From assembly GCA_937992195.1 (NCBI GenBank), contig CALKKV010000007.1:133896-197895 (forward strand): a stretch of 64,000 bases of DNA, read 5' to 3'. Source of the stretch: an uncultured Gammaproteobacteria bacterium (GTDB taxonomy: Bacteria; Pseudomonadota; Gammaproteobacteria; Arenicellales; Poriferihabitantaceae). The notes under the pieces are model-generated. The model was not told where the DNA came from and made no database searches. It saw only the letters and a program-made list of their open reading frames with translations. Numbering within the stretch: the first letter of the stretch is position 1; each line of letters starts with the position of its first letter. Shown here piece by piece: positions 43,294 to 51,743 of the stretch. The translations under genes and the position numbers were made by a program.

Positions 43294-44634
43294 TTAAGAT
43301 GCGCGCCCGTCAGCGATTTTCAAACCCCAGCCTTTGGCTTCCAACACGGTTTCTTCCAAATCTATGGTGGTGAGCGTTCTGTTCTGTAAGACCTGTTTTC
43401 CTGCTACCCAAACATGATTGACTTGAGATCTGGAAGCACTATAGACCAGCAGGCTTACGGGATTGAAAACAGGCTGGGTTGAGGGATCGGAAAGATCAAC
43501 AGCCATTAAATCAGCCGCTTTTCCGACTTCGATAGAACCCGTAGTATTTTCTAACCCCAAGCTTTTTGCTCCGCCCATCGTGGCCGCATATAAAGATTGG
43601 TATGCAGACATTGCTGACGGATTATCTGATACGCCTTTCGCAAGAAGAGAAGCCTGCTGCATTTCTCCAAGCATATCTAAATCATTATTGCTTGAAGCAC
43701 CGTCGGTGCCAATGGCTACATTCACGCCTGCTTGTAACATCGCATCCACCGGACACATACCGCTGGCAAGCTTGAGATTGGATTGCGGGCAATGCAATAC
43801 ATTGACACCACGTTCTGCAATCGTTTCGATTTCTGCAGGCAGCAATTGCGTCATATGCACGGCGCACAGTCGACGATTTAAGATCCCGAGGCGCTCTAAT
43901 CGCTCTAGCGGTCGCATACCGTATCTTGCGGTAGACTCTTCAACCTCATGGGCAGTCTCATGCACATGCATATGAATTGGGCAGTCAAGTTCATCTGCGA
44001 GCGTTGCGATTCTCTCCAAAGGTTGATCTGACACTGTATAGGGAGCATGTGGTGCGAATGCAGCATTCACTAAAGAAGAGTGTCGTAGTGCATCACGGGT
44101 CGCTAATCCTTTGCTGATGTATTCGTCTGCATCTTTTGCCCACACCGTTGGAAAATCGATCACGATCATTCCAACGGTCGCACGAATTCCAGCTTGTTCT
44201 GCACAGCGTGCAGTGACATCCGGAAAAAAGTACATGTCGTTAAAACACGTTGTCCCGCCTCGCAGCATTTCTGCGATCGCAAGGTTGGTGCCAGCAGAAA
44301 TAAATGCTTCGTTCACCCATTTCGATTCAGCAGGCCATATATGCGCTGACAACCATTCCATCAAAGGCAAGTCATCTGCATATCCCCGCAAGAGCGTCAT
44401 CGCGCTATGGGTATGGGCGTTGATTAGCCCTGGAGTCAGGACATGCTCAGGTAATTCAACAACCGAGTCAGATTGAAATTGAGCAAGAATCTCTCGACGA
44501 CTGCCTAGCGCAGTGATAACACCATTATCTATTACGACCGCCTGATCCTTGAATACCTGATTTTCCAATGAAGAAGGTTTTTCACTAACAGGGATCATCC
44601 ATTCTGGTAGAAGAATTTGTTCAACTGATTGCAT
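43294..44634 (-). CDS. mtaD: 5'-methylthioadenosine/S-adenosylhomocysteine deaminase (TRZ/ATZ family)
   Basis: A zinc amidohydrolase that deaminates 5'-methylthioadenosine or SAH (to the inosine forms) in related enzymes. Metal histidines are in NAHTHSAM (His74, His76), a third His in HMHVHETAHEVE and the metal Asp in AIGTDGASSNNDLDM. Length is 446. Pseudomonas has an MtaD homologue next to ubiG. Without biochemical data the substrate could be another adenosine analogue; MTA/SAH is the leading choice from sequence and location. Confidence 0.88.
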   Translation of the reverse strand: MQSVEQILLPEWMIPVSEKPSSLENQVFKDQAVVIDNGVITALGSRREILAQFQSDSVVELPEHVLTPGLINAHTHSAMTLLRGYADDLPLMEWLSAHIWPAESKWVNEAFISAGTNLAIAEMLRGGTTCFNDMYFFPDVTARCAEQAGIRATVGMIVIDFPTVWAKDADEYISKGLATRDALRHSSLVNAAFAPHAPYTVSDQPLERIATLADELDCPIHMHVHETAHEVEESTARYGMRPLERLERLGILNRRLCAVHMTQLLPAEIETIAERGVNVLHCPQSNLKLASGMCPVDAMLQAGVNVAIGTDGASSNNDLDMLGEMQQASLLAKGVSDNPSAMSAYQSLYAATMGGAKSLGLENTTGSIEVGKAADLMAVDLSDPSTQPVFNPVSLLVYSASRSQVNHVWVAGKQVLQNRTLTTIDLEETVLEAKGWGLKIADGRAS

Positions 44635-44645
44635 AAAAATATTAG

Positions 44646-45359
44646 TTAAATTTGGCGCACTGAATTATCACCACTACCGCGAAAAAGCGGTATTAAAACA
44701 AAACCGGCGACAAAACCGCCGATATGCGCCCAGAATGCGACACCTCCTTGAGTGCCACTCTGCATCGCCATAAAAGCGCTTACGCCTTGTAGTCCAAGCC
44801 ATAACCCCAACATCCATATAGCGGGGATAGTGCGGCGCATAATAAAGAAACCAAGGATGATGGCGATATGAACTTTTACTTTAGGAAAGAGCCGGGCATA
44901 TGCGCCCATGATGCCGCCAATTGCACCCGATGCGCCGACCATTGGAACCACACTATCCGGATTCGAAATCATTTGCGCGCCGACTGCAGCGATGCCGCCT
45001 AAGAGATAGAAAATAACAAACTTTACCGGTCTTAGAGCATCCTCTATATTGTCTGCAAAGATCCAAAGAAACCACATATTGCCGATCAGGTGAAACCAGC
45101 CGCCGTGCATAAACATCGAAGTAAACACCGTAATCCAGGACTGCTGGACGCTGGGACAGACTAGATCCGTGGCGCTATTAAAGCTCGCCGATCCCAACAA
45201 TGCACCAGGTATTGCACCATATTGGCATACCGATTCCGCCAATGCTACCGGTTCACCCAGCCCCTGAATAATTAGCCAAGAAAAAACGTTTAATCCAATA
45301 ATGGCAAAGGTAATAATGGGGAGATGATGCGTTGGGTTCTCATCTTTATATGGAATCAT
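44646..45359 (-). CDS. Rhomboid-family intramembrane serine protease
   Basis: A 237-residue membrane protein with six or seven hydrophobic segments. The catalytic Ser is in GASGAIGGIMGAY and the His in FWAHIGGFVAGF; the GxSG and HxxGxxxG patterns are intact, as are the N-terminal MIPYKDENPT and a preceding HLIGNMWFLWIF segment. Family members cleave transmembrane substrates; in bacteria few substrates are known. It sits between mtaD (11 bases) and an alpha/beta hydrolase (17 bases) in the operon. Confidence 0.92.
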   Translation of the reverse strand: MIPYKDENPTHHLPIITFAIIGLNVFSWLIIQGLGEPVALAESVCQYGAIPGALLGSASFNSATDLVCPSVQQSWITVFTSMFMHGGWFHLIGNMWFLWIFADNIEDALRPVKFVIFYLLGGIAAVGAQMISNPDSVVPMVGASGAIGGIMGAYARLFPKVKVHIAIILGFFIMRRTIPAIWMLGLWLGLQGVSAFMAMQSGTQGGVAFWAHIGGFVAGFVLIPLFRGSGDNSVRQI

Positions 45360-45376
45360 GAATAACTCCGAATAGA

Positions 45377-46186
45377 TTAATCAGCCTGATGTCGATGGAT
45401 AAAGTCATTTAATGCATCCCTGACACCGTCAGGATTCTCCGACATTATGCTATGTCCACATCTTGGCAACATAACGATCTCAGCACTTTGATTTTTCTCA
45501 GCTACCACCATCGCTAATTTTGCAGGGGCCATTTTATCAAGCACGCCGCTGATGAATAGAATAGGTGACGAGAAACTCTCAAATGCTACTGAAGCATTTT
45601 GATAGGTGTTGCAGGCAACTAAGTCGGTGTAAACCGCACCAGGTCTGCTATTTTCCATCATGCTCATTTGTCCGCCAGCGGACCAGAACCCAGGATTCGG
45701 TTCGCCACCAAGGGAAGAAGTATGACTCCACTGAGTCATCATCTCATAGGCTTCGGAGGGTCGGTTCTCCGCAGCATCTAGCAGTGCAGGAGAAACCGCC
45801 ATAGGGTAAGAAAAACCAACCAGTGAAAGCGAAGCAATGCTTGGCGTTGCATCCCCATACTGTCCGGCGGCTTCTAAAACAATTAGTGCCCCCATACTGT
45901 GTCCAACCAAGTGAAAGCAGGGGGATTTTGTCTGCTTTAGTATTTTCACCAGCCAACTGGCATACCCTTCAATTGTCTCTATAGGTTCGCCATCACTTTG
46001 GCCATGGCCAGGCAAATTGAGAGCAAGAATATTATAGTTATGGTAGGCAAAGTAGCGGCTTTGAAGCGCCCAAACAGAATGATCCATAGCCGTACCATGG
46101 ACAAACACCACAGTCTCTTTGGCAGGATCAAGCGTGCGGCTTGCGGTATAAGCGTAATACTGCGTATTTTCTATTTCAATATACAT
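45377..46186 (-). CDS. Alpha/beta hydrolase
   Basis: A 269-residue alpha/beta-fold hydrolase. The nucleophile elbow is VGHSMGALIV (Ser), the oxyanion hole is HGTAMDHSVW, and catalytic Asp and His are likely in LFISGVLDKMAP and RCGHSIMSENP. No signal peptide is seen, so it is cytoplasmic. The substrate is unknown. It starts 5 bases after the OAH sulfhydrylase-like gene, and its genomic position suggests a role with that pathway, but this is not proven. Confidence 0.9.
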   Translation of the reverse strand: MYIEIENTQYYAYTASRTLDPAKETVVFVHGTAMDHSVWALQSRYFAYHNYNILALNLPGHGQSDGEPIETIEGYASWLVKILKQTKSPCFHLVGHSMGALIVLEAAGQYGDATPSIASLSLVGFSYPMAVSPALLDAAENRPSEAYEMMTQWSHTSSLGGEPNPGFWSAGGQMSMMENSRPGAVYTDLVACNTYQNASVAFESFSSPILFISGVLDKMAPAKLAMVVAEKNQSAEIVMLPRCGHSIMSENPDGVRDALNDFIHRHQAD

Positions 46187-46191
46187 ACGCG

Positions 46192-47496
46192 TTATCCCAC
46201 CGTCACTTTCTTCGCGCGACGTAGTCCACGATTTAAATCTTCCAGAAGGTCGTCAATGTCTTCCAGACCAACAGACAGTCGTATCGTGCCAGAGGTTATA
46301 CCGGCAGATAACAAGTCCTGTTCCGTCATTCGATAGTGCGTTGTGCTGGCGGGGTGGATTACTAGTGACTTGGCATCTCCAACATTAGCAAGATGAGAAA
46401 ACACTTCTAGCGATTCCACCAATGCACGACCAGCTTCTCGTCCGCCTTTCAAAGAAAAGCTAAATACCGCACCAGCACCTTTAGGCAACAACTCTTTACA
46501 CAAATTGTAATCGGGATGGGATTCCAGTTCAGGGTAACTTACGCTTTCGACAACATCTGACTCCAACAAGAACGAAACGATTTTTCGAGTGTTGGAAACA
46601 TGTCTATCCATTCGAATCGACAAGGTTTCCATTCCTTGCAGAATATAGAAGGCCGTCGTTGGACTCATGCAAGCGCCAAAATCTCTTAGGCCTTCTCGGC
46701 GAGCGCGTAATAAGAATGCGCCGGTCGATGATTCTTCATCAAAAGACATATTATGGAAACCGGAATAGGGCTCGCTCAACGTATCGAAGCGACCGCTTTC
46801 CTGCCAGTTGAAGCGGCCACGATCGACTAATAGTCCGCCGATAACCGTGCCATGACCACATAAAAATTTGGTCGCAGAATGCATTACGATATCTGCGCCA
46901 TGGTCGAAGGGTTGTATTAGATAAGGCGTTGTAAAGGTGGAATCGATCATCAACGGCAAGCTGTGTTCGTGCGCAATTTCAGCAACTTTCGGCAGATTCA
47001 TCACATCATTACCTGGATTGCCAACCACCTCTCCAAAAATGAGCTTTGTTTCTGGTCGAATCGCTGCTTTAATCCCATCTATATCTCTTGGAGATACGAA
47101 GGTAGTCTCAATGCCGAATCGCGGCATAGTGTATTGCAGCAGATTATGTGAGCCACCGTAGATCGCGCTGGACGCAACAATATGGGATCCGGCATTCATC
47201 AGCGTCGCAATGGCTAAATGCATTGCTGCCTGGCCGCTAGCAGTAGCGATACCACCGACGCCTTCTTCTAGCGCCGCAATGCGCTCTTCTAACACGGCGG
47301 TAGTTGGATTAGACAATCGCGAGTAGGCGTGTCCCGGACGCTCCATATTAAATAACGAAGCTGCCTGTTCACTATCTTTGAAAACATAGCTTGCAGTTTG
47401 ATAAATTGGAACCGCACGCGCACCAGAAACGGGATCGGGCACTTGTCCAGCATGCAACGCAAGTGTGTCAAAACGGGTTTTAGTCGGCTTGGCCAT
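46192..47496 (-). CDS. O-acetylhomoserine (thiol)-lyase/sulfhydrylase-like PLP enzyme
   Basis: A 434-residue Cys/Met metabolism PLP enzyme. The PLP lysine is in DIVMHSATKFLCGHGT (Lys210). The N-terminal TRFDTLALHAGQVPDP and YSRLSNPT segments, and the length above 420, resemble O-acetylhomoserine sulfhydrylases (MetY-type) more than cystathionine gamma-synthases. It would make homocysteine from O-acetylhomoserine with sulfide, or methionine with methanethiol. The start is ATG at 47496; the longer frame to 47574 overlaps the aldolase gene. It is 28 bases after that gene and 5 bases before the alpha/beta hydrolase. Confidence 0.9.
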   Translation of the reverse strand: MAKPTKTRFDTLALHAGQVPDPVSGARAVPIYQTASYVFKDSEQAASLFNMERPGHAYSRLSNPTTAVLEERIAALEEGVGGIATASGQAAMHLAIATLMNAGSHIVASSAIYGGSHNLLQYTMPRFGIETTFVSPRDIDGIKAAIRPETKLIFGEVVGNPGNDVMNLPKVAEIAHEHSLPLMIDSTFTTPYLIQPFDHGADIVMHSATKFLCGHGTVIGGLLVDRGRFNWQESGRFDTLSEPYSGFHNMSFDEESSTGAFLLRARREGLRDFGACMSPTTAFYILQGMETLSIRMDRHVSNTRKIVSFLLESDVVESVSYPELESHPDYNLCKELLPKGAGAVFSFSLKGGREAGRALVESLEVFSHLANVGDAKSLVIHPASTTHYRMTEQDLLSAGITSGTIRLSVGLEDIDDLLEDLNRGLRRAKKVTVG

Positions 47497-47524
47497 AATA
47501 ATCTTTAAAAAGCGCTGATAAATA

Positions 47525-48307
47525 TTAGTTTCTGTAGGAGGAATCTTTTTGGTCAAGAATTCGTTTAACCGCATACCAAGCCATATCCGTTGTTGAGCTC
47601 GGCTTATCTTTTGGCGGCAGACCTTCGTGTCTAAGATCGTTGATTGCCTTTTGCGATGGCAGCACGGGTTTGCTTCCCGACTGCATTACATCCACTTGTA
47701 CCTTACAAGCGTTCTCAAGTGTGTATAGGTAATAGAAAGCTTCTCCAACAGTTCGACCAACAGATAACAAGCCATGATTTCGCATAATCATTAGCCATTT
47801 GTCATCCAGGTCTTTGCCCAGCATCTCGCATTCTTCTTCGTTGTCCGTTGCAATAGCGTAATCATGGTAACAGACCAGGTCTCCTACCTCATTCGCCTGT
47901 TGCGTTAGCGGCAGTAATCCTTCGGACATACAGGAGACAGCCATACCGGCCCGAGTATGACTATGTAGAGCGATATTAATATCCGGGCGGGCACGTAAAA
48001 TAGCAGTATGAATAGCATGCCCCGCTTCATTAAATGGATAGTCGCCCTCAATCACATTGCCATCAAAATCAACTTTGAGCAGATTGCTCGCAGTGATTTC
48101 TTGAAACAGCAGTCCGTAGGGATTAATCAAATATTGATTGGCGGCGTCTGGGACTCTGGCGCTCAGATGGGTGAACAGTAAGTCTGTCCAGCCATAATGA
48201 ACAAATGCGCGATAGCATGCAGCCAACTCTACCCGCAAATCCCATTCAGCAGAGCTGCAATTCGGCTTTTCGTTTTGCGTTCCAGTGTGAATTGAAGCAT
48301 GTTTCAT
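47525..48307 (-). CDS. Class II aldolase/adducin family protein
   Basis: A 260-residue member of the fuculose-phosphate-aldolase/adducin fold. Putative Zn ligands are His115 and His117 (ALHSHTRAG) and His178 (MRNHGLL), and a candidate catalytic Glu is Glu94 (PFNEAGHAIH). All are present, so a metal-dependent aldolase or related lyase is likely. The ~260-residue subgroup is widespread and poorly characterised; it is longer than fuculose aldolase. It is the first gene of the ten-gene leftward operon (39074-48307) and is followed by an OAH sulfhydrylase-like gene. A role as the MTRu-1P-type aldolase of methylthio salvage is possible but unproven. Confidence 0.85.
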   Translation of the reverse strand: MKHASIHTGTQNEKPNCSSAEWDLRVELAACYRAFVHYGWTDLLFTHLSARVPDAANQYLINPYGLLFQEITASNLLKVDFDGNVIEGDYPFNEAGHAIHTAILRARPDINIALHSHTRAGMAVSCMSEGLLPLTQQANEVGDLVCYHDYAIATDNEEECEMLGKDLDDKWLMIMRNHGLLSVGRTVGEAFYYLYTLENACKVQVDVMQSGSKPVLPSQKAINDLRHEGLPPKDKPSSTTDMAWYAVKRILDQKDSSYRN

Positions 48308-48488
48308 TCAGTAGATTCTTAATGCAGGATCGTTAAAATTTGATGACAGAGTCGCAATTGTAGCCGATCAATTGGCACGAAACGATTCGCATCACTGGTT
48401 CTAGCGCTGCTTTGTTTTAGCAATGTAAAGTAGTAAAAACAAACCTAAATCCAGTATCAATAAAGTACCGCACTATACCATTTCAATC

Positions 48489-49100
48489 ATGTATATCCCC
48501 GAGCATTTTGCGATCAAGAATCACGCTGTTCTATTAGAAATAGCCAGAGACAATAACTTCGGCACGCTGATCAGCGTAGTCGAGAATCAACCGTTCGCAA
48601 GCCATCTGCCATTTCAAATTGACAGCAGTGGTGACCAGCTCTGGCTTTATGGTCATGTTGCCAAGGCGAACCTGCATTGGAAGCATTTTGATGAGCAAAC
48701 AGCGTTGGTGATTTTTGAGGGTCCTCACGGCTATGTTTCACCGACCTGGTACGAAGAGCAGGGCGTACCCACCTGGAACTATTGTGTTGTGCATATGCGA
48801 GGGAAAGTAGAAGCGCTGCCTGAGAGGGAAGCGACGCGCGATATCGTCGAGAGCTTAAGCGAGTTGCACGAAACGCCAAATCCCGATCCATGGATTCCCC
48901 ACTACCCGGATGCTATGCTCGACGCTATTGTTGGATTTCGTATGCAAGTAACGGAGTTGCATGGAAAGTTTAAGCTAAGTCAAAATCGCAGCGAGAACGA
49001 TCGACGAAGCGTGATCCGACAACTGGAAGCGCCATTTGGTCGGAAGGCAAAGGAGCATCATCGCGAATTGTCTGCGATAATGAAAACACATAACTCATAG
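48489..49100 (+). CDS. PaiB-like FMN-binding negative transcriptional regulator
   Basis: A 203-residue protein of the PaiB family (split-barrel, FMN-binding-type fold). Characteristic blocks are MYIPEHFAI at the start, FASHLPF, the LWLYGHVAKANLHW region, EGPHGYVSPTWYE and VPTWNYCVVH. PaiB in Bacillus represses sporulation and degradative-enzyme genes; in proteobacteria its role is unclear and it may be an oxidoreductase. It is divergent from the aldolase operon with a ~181-base gap. It is followed 9 bases on by the hydroxyacid dehydrogenase. Confidence 0.88.
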   Translation: MYIPEHFAIKNHAVLLEIARDNNFGTLISVVENQPFASHLPFQIDSSGDQLWLYGHVAKANLHWKHFDEQTALVIFEGPHGYVSPTWYEEQGVPTWNYCVVHMRGKVEALPEREATRDIVESLSELHETPNPDPWIPHYPDAMLDAIVGFRMQVTELHGKFKLSQNRSENDRRSVIRQLEAPFGRKAKEHHRELSAIMKTHNS

Positions 49101-49109
49101 CGCCACTAG

Positions 49110-50078
49110 ATGTCTCAGCAACCGAAAATATTTGTAACGCGAAAGCTTCCCCTTGCGGTGGAAAGGCGACTGGCTAAAAACTACCAGTGTGACTTTAATA
49201 CCACTGATCGGCTGTACACACAGGATGAATTGGTCGATCGCTCTGTCGATAATGAGGCGATACTTTGCTGTCATACAGAGCAACTTGATGCAGACACGAT
49301 GGCACGACTGCCCGAAGAGATAAAAATCATCGCCAATTTTTCCGTTGGGGTGGATCACTGTAATTTAGAAGCAGCTGCGAATAAGGGTATTGTCGTGACC
49401 AACACACCTGATGTTCTCTCGGACTCCACCGCAGAAATAGCGATATTATGTATGCTCGGTGCTGCGAGAAGAGCCACCGAAGGATCCAATCTGGTTCGCA
49501 ATGATCAATGGCATGATTGGAGCCCAACCTTTATGTTGGGAAAGCAGATAACCGGCAAGCGCTTTGGAATTATTGGGATGGGTAGAGTGGGGCAGGTTAC
49601 CGCGAAACGTGCCAGAGGCTTTGATATGGAGATTCATTATCACAACCGCAATCGTTTAGATCCGTCTCTCGAACACGGAGCTATTTATCACGATTCTTTA
49701 GAGAGTCTAATTGCGTCAAGTGACGTGCTATCGATACACTGCCCGAACAACCCTGATTCTGTTGGATTGCTCAATGCAGAGCGAATTTCTCATCTGCCAG
49801 ATGGCGCGATTGTGGTGAATACCGCTCGGGGCACCGTAGTCGATGATGAAGCGCTGATTGCGGCTCTAAAGAATGGTAAGGTCGGCGCGGCTGGTCTCGA
49901 TGTTTTTAATAACGAACCTTCTGAAATTCATCCAGCGTATCGGGAGTTAGATAATGTGTTTGTTCTTCCGCATCTAGGAAGCGCTACCGAACAAACCCGT
50001 GATGCGATGGGTTTTCGGGCGTTAGATAATCTCGATGCTTTTTTTAGGGGCGAGGCGCCTGGGGACAGAGTTGCATAG
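49110..50078 (+). CDS. D-2-hydroxyacid dehydrogenase (glyoxylate/hydroxypyruvate reductase type)
   Basis: A 322-residue NAD(P)-dependent D-2-hydroxyacid dehydrogenase. The Rossmann motif is FGIIGMGRVGQ, the catalytic Arg is in VVNTARGTVVDDEAL, Glu in the DVFNNEPS region and His in LPHLGSATEQTRD. The N-terminal catalytic half has FSVGVDHCNLEAA. Sequence pattern is closest to glyoxylate/hydroxypyruvate reductases (GRHPR/GhrB type). Its proximity to a TRAP transporter and glcDEF suggests it reduces glyoxylate or hydroxypyruvate, but 2-ketogluconate or another 2-oxo acid is possible. It is likely co-transcribed with the PaiB-like gene. Confidence 0.9.
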   Translation: MSQQPKIFVTRKLPLAVERRLAKNYQCDFNTTDRLYTQDELVDRSVDNEAILCCHTEQLDADTMARLPEEIKIIANFSVGVDHCNLEAAANKGIVVTNTPDVLSDSTAEIAILCMLGAARRATEGSNLVRNDQWHDWSPTFMLGKQITGKRFGIIGMGRVGQVTAKRARGFDMEIHYHNRNRLDPSLEHGAIYHDSLESLIASSDVLSIHCPNNPDSVGLLNAERISHLPDGAIVVNTARGTVVDDEALIAALKNGKVGAAGLDVFNNEPSEIHPAYRELDNVFVLPHLGSATEQTRDAMGFRALDNLDAFFRGEAPGDRVA

Positions 50079-50147
50079 CGAGTGTATAACGCGATAAGTG
50101 AGTCTTCAGTTAATCCCACTCAGCTTATTTATCCTGTACAACGAATT

Positions 50148-50321
50148 TTATTCTGCGTCAGGATTTAAAATAGTATCCTGGATCCATGCAGTCCAAGCAC
50201 AAATCAATACCAGGACTGAGATTACCCAGAACGGAGGCTGACTAATTGAGGCAGATAAGCCGATTAAGAACATTGTAATAAACACAATGCCAATAAATCC
50301 GGCGATTGTTTCGATTTTCAT
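50148..50321 (-). CDS. Putative 57-residue two-helix membrane protein
   Basis: A small frame starting MKIETIAGFIGIVF and ending TILNPDAE. Two hydrophobic helices are predicted (about 6-23 and 31-47), joined by a SASISQPP turn, and the C-terminus is acidic. It lies 53 bases downstream of the amidase gene on the same strand. No clear Shine-Dalgarno is seen. The coding evidence is the clean helical pattern and a good amino-acid composition; no function is known. Confidence 0.55.
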   Translation of the reverse strand: MKIETIAGFIGIVFITMFLIGLSASISQPPFWVISVLVLICAWTAWIQDTILNPDAE

Positions 50322-50374
50322 ATTGCGTAATATAAATGTAGTTTGTCGAAATTTATAGATATTTTCAAAAACAT

Positions 50375-51712
50375 CTACTCTGTTTCATCTTTGAGGGCAT
50401 TTTGCAGCCATCGTGCGGTTCTAAGCAGCCTTCCGTCATCCATAGCAGCGCCAATCAGCTGTACACCAATAGGTAAACCTTTGCTGCCTTGTAGAAGCGG
50501 TAAGGTTAAAGCCGGCACACCACAAAAAGTCCAGGGTGAACAAAAAACTGGATCTCCCGTAGCTTCAATACCGTGTGGCGCTTCTCCCGTCGCACTTGGA
50601 CAAATAATTGCGTCAAATTCATCAAATATTTCGTCCAATATGGAGTTCAAATGGCTGCGCTTATCCATCGCTTCAATATAGCGATAAGCTTCTACCTTCA
50701 TGCCTGACTCTATTTGCGCAACATTCACAGGGTGCAGTTTTTCCTTGGCGTTTCGATACATCGCACCATAGCAAAAGGCGATTTCGGCTTCATTGATCAG
50801 CTTGATATCGTCCCAAACGGCGGAAAAGCTCCTGCTTAAAGTCAGCTCGGTTACCTGATCACCGAGAAACTCAACAACTTCCGCCAGCCCTTCCTGGGTA
50901 TCACCGTCCGCCCGTTCCCAGGCTGCAGTTTTTATAAATGCAAACTTCGGGGGAAGAGGCGGCTCGCTTTGAGATATCTTTTGTAATGACTGTGGGGCGA
51001 CTTGTGGACAACAATGTTTGTCTATACCGTCGGCTCCCATCATGACCTCGGCCAGCAATGCCGCATCTTCGACAGTTCTCGCAAATACACCAACTTGATC
51101 TAAAAACGGAGACTGCTGCAGTACCCCAGTTCTGGGAATGAGTCCATAGCTTGGTTTATATCCAACAGTGCCGCAAAAAGCCGCTGGACGAATGACGGAC
51201 CCATTCGTTTGCGTGCCGATTGCACCAGGCGTCATATAAGAAGCTACCGCAGCAGCACTACCGCTGGAAGAACCGCCGGGAGTATGATCTGCATTGTGTG
51301 GATTTGTAGTTTTACCTGGAACGAATGTGGCAAGAGAAGTAGTGACACTTTTGCCCATCATAATTGCGCCTTCTTGTAGAAGTCGATCTACCAGCGCTGC
51401 ATTGTTTTTAGTTTTTCTTCCTTCAAATATTGTCGAGCCATATTCCGTTGGAATCAGCGCAGTGTCTATAATATCTTTTATCGCGATCGGAATACCGTGC
51501 AATCGGCCCACCGGTTTACCGCTGGCACGCACGGCATCCAGCTTCTTTGCTTGAGAACGCGCATACTCATGATCGATCCAGGCCCAGGCCTGGATCGTCT
51601 CATCATGCTCATCAATCCGGTTGAGACAGTCATTGACCAGTTCGAGGGCAGATACACTTCCACTAGCTAATAAATCAACGGCTTCACAAATACCTAACGA
51701 CTCTAACGCCAT
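50375..51712 (-). CDS. Amidase (amidase-signature family)
   Basis: A 445-residue amidase. The Ser-cisSer-Lys triad is visible: Lys79 in IPIAIKD, the cis-Ser in GGSSSGSAAAVA (about 148-150) and nucleophile Ser172 in QTNGSVIRPAAF. Enzymes of this family hydrolyse a wide range of amides, including glutamyl-tRNA (GatA), nicotinamide, malonamide and others. The lack of gatB/gatC neighbours argues against GatA. It ends the leftward TRAP-amidase unit, 31 bases after dctM; that suggests it processes an imported amide or acid amide, an inference. Confidence 0.9.
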   Translation of the reverse strand: MALESLGICEAVDLLASGSVSALELVNDCLNRIDEHDETIQAWAWIDHEYARSQAKKLDAVRASGKPVGRLHGIPIAIKDIIDTALIPTEYGSTIFEGRKTKNNAALVDRLLQEGAIMMGKSVTTSLATFVPGKTTNPHNADHTPGGSSSGSAAAVASYMTPGAIGTQTNGSVIRPAAFCGTVGYKPSYGLIPRTGVLQQSPFLDQVGVFARTVEDAALLAEVMMGADGIDKHCCPQVAPQSLQKISQSEPPLPPKFAFIKTAAWERADGDTQEGLAEVVEFLGDQVTELTLSRSFSAVWDDIKLINEAEIAFCYGAMYRNAKEKLHPVNVAQIESGMKVEAYRYIEAMDKRSHLNSILDEIFDEFDAIICPSATGEAPHGIEATGDPVFCSPWTFCGVPALTLPLLQGSKGLPIGVQLIGAAMDDGRLLRTARWLQNALKDETE

Positions 51713-51743
51713 GAAAACTCCAATCTCAGAATCAAATCATTTG

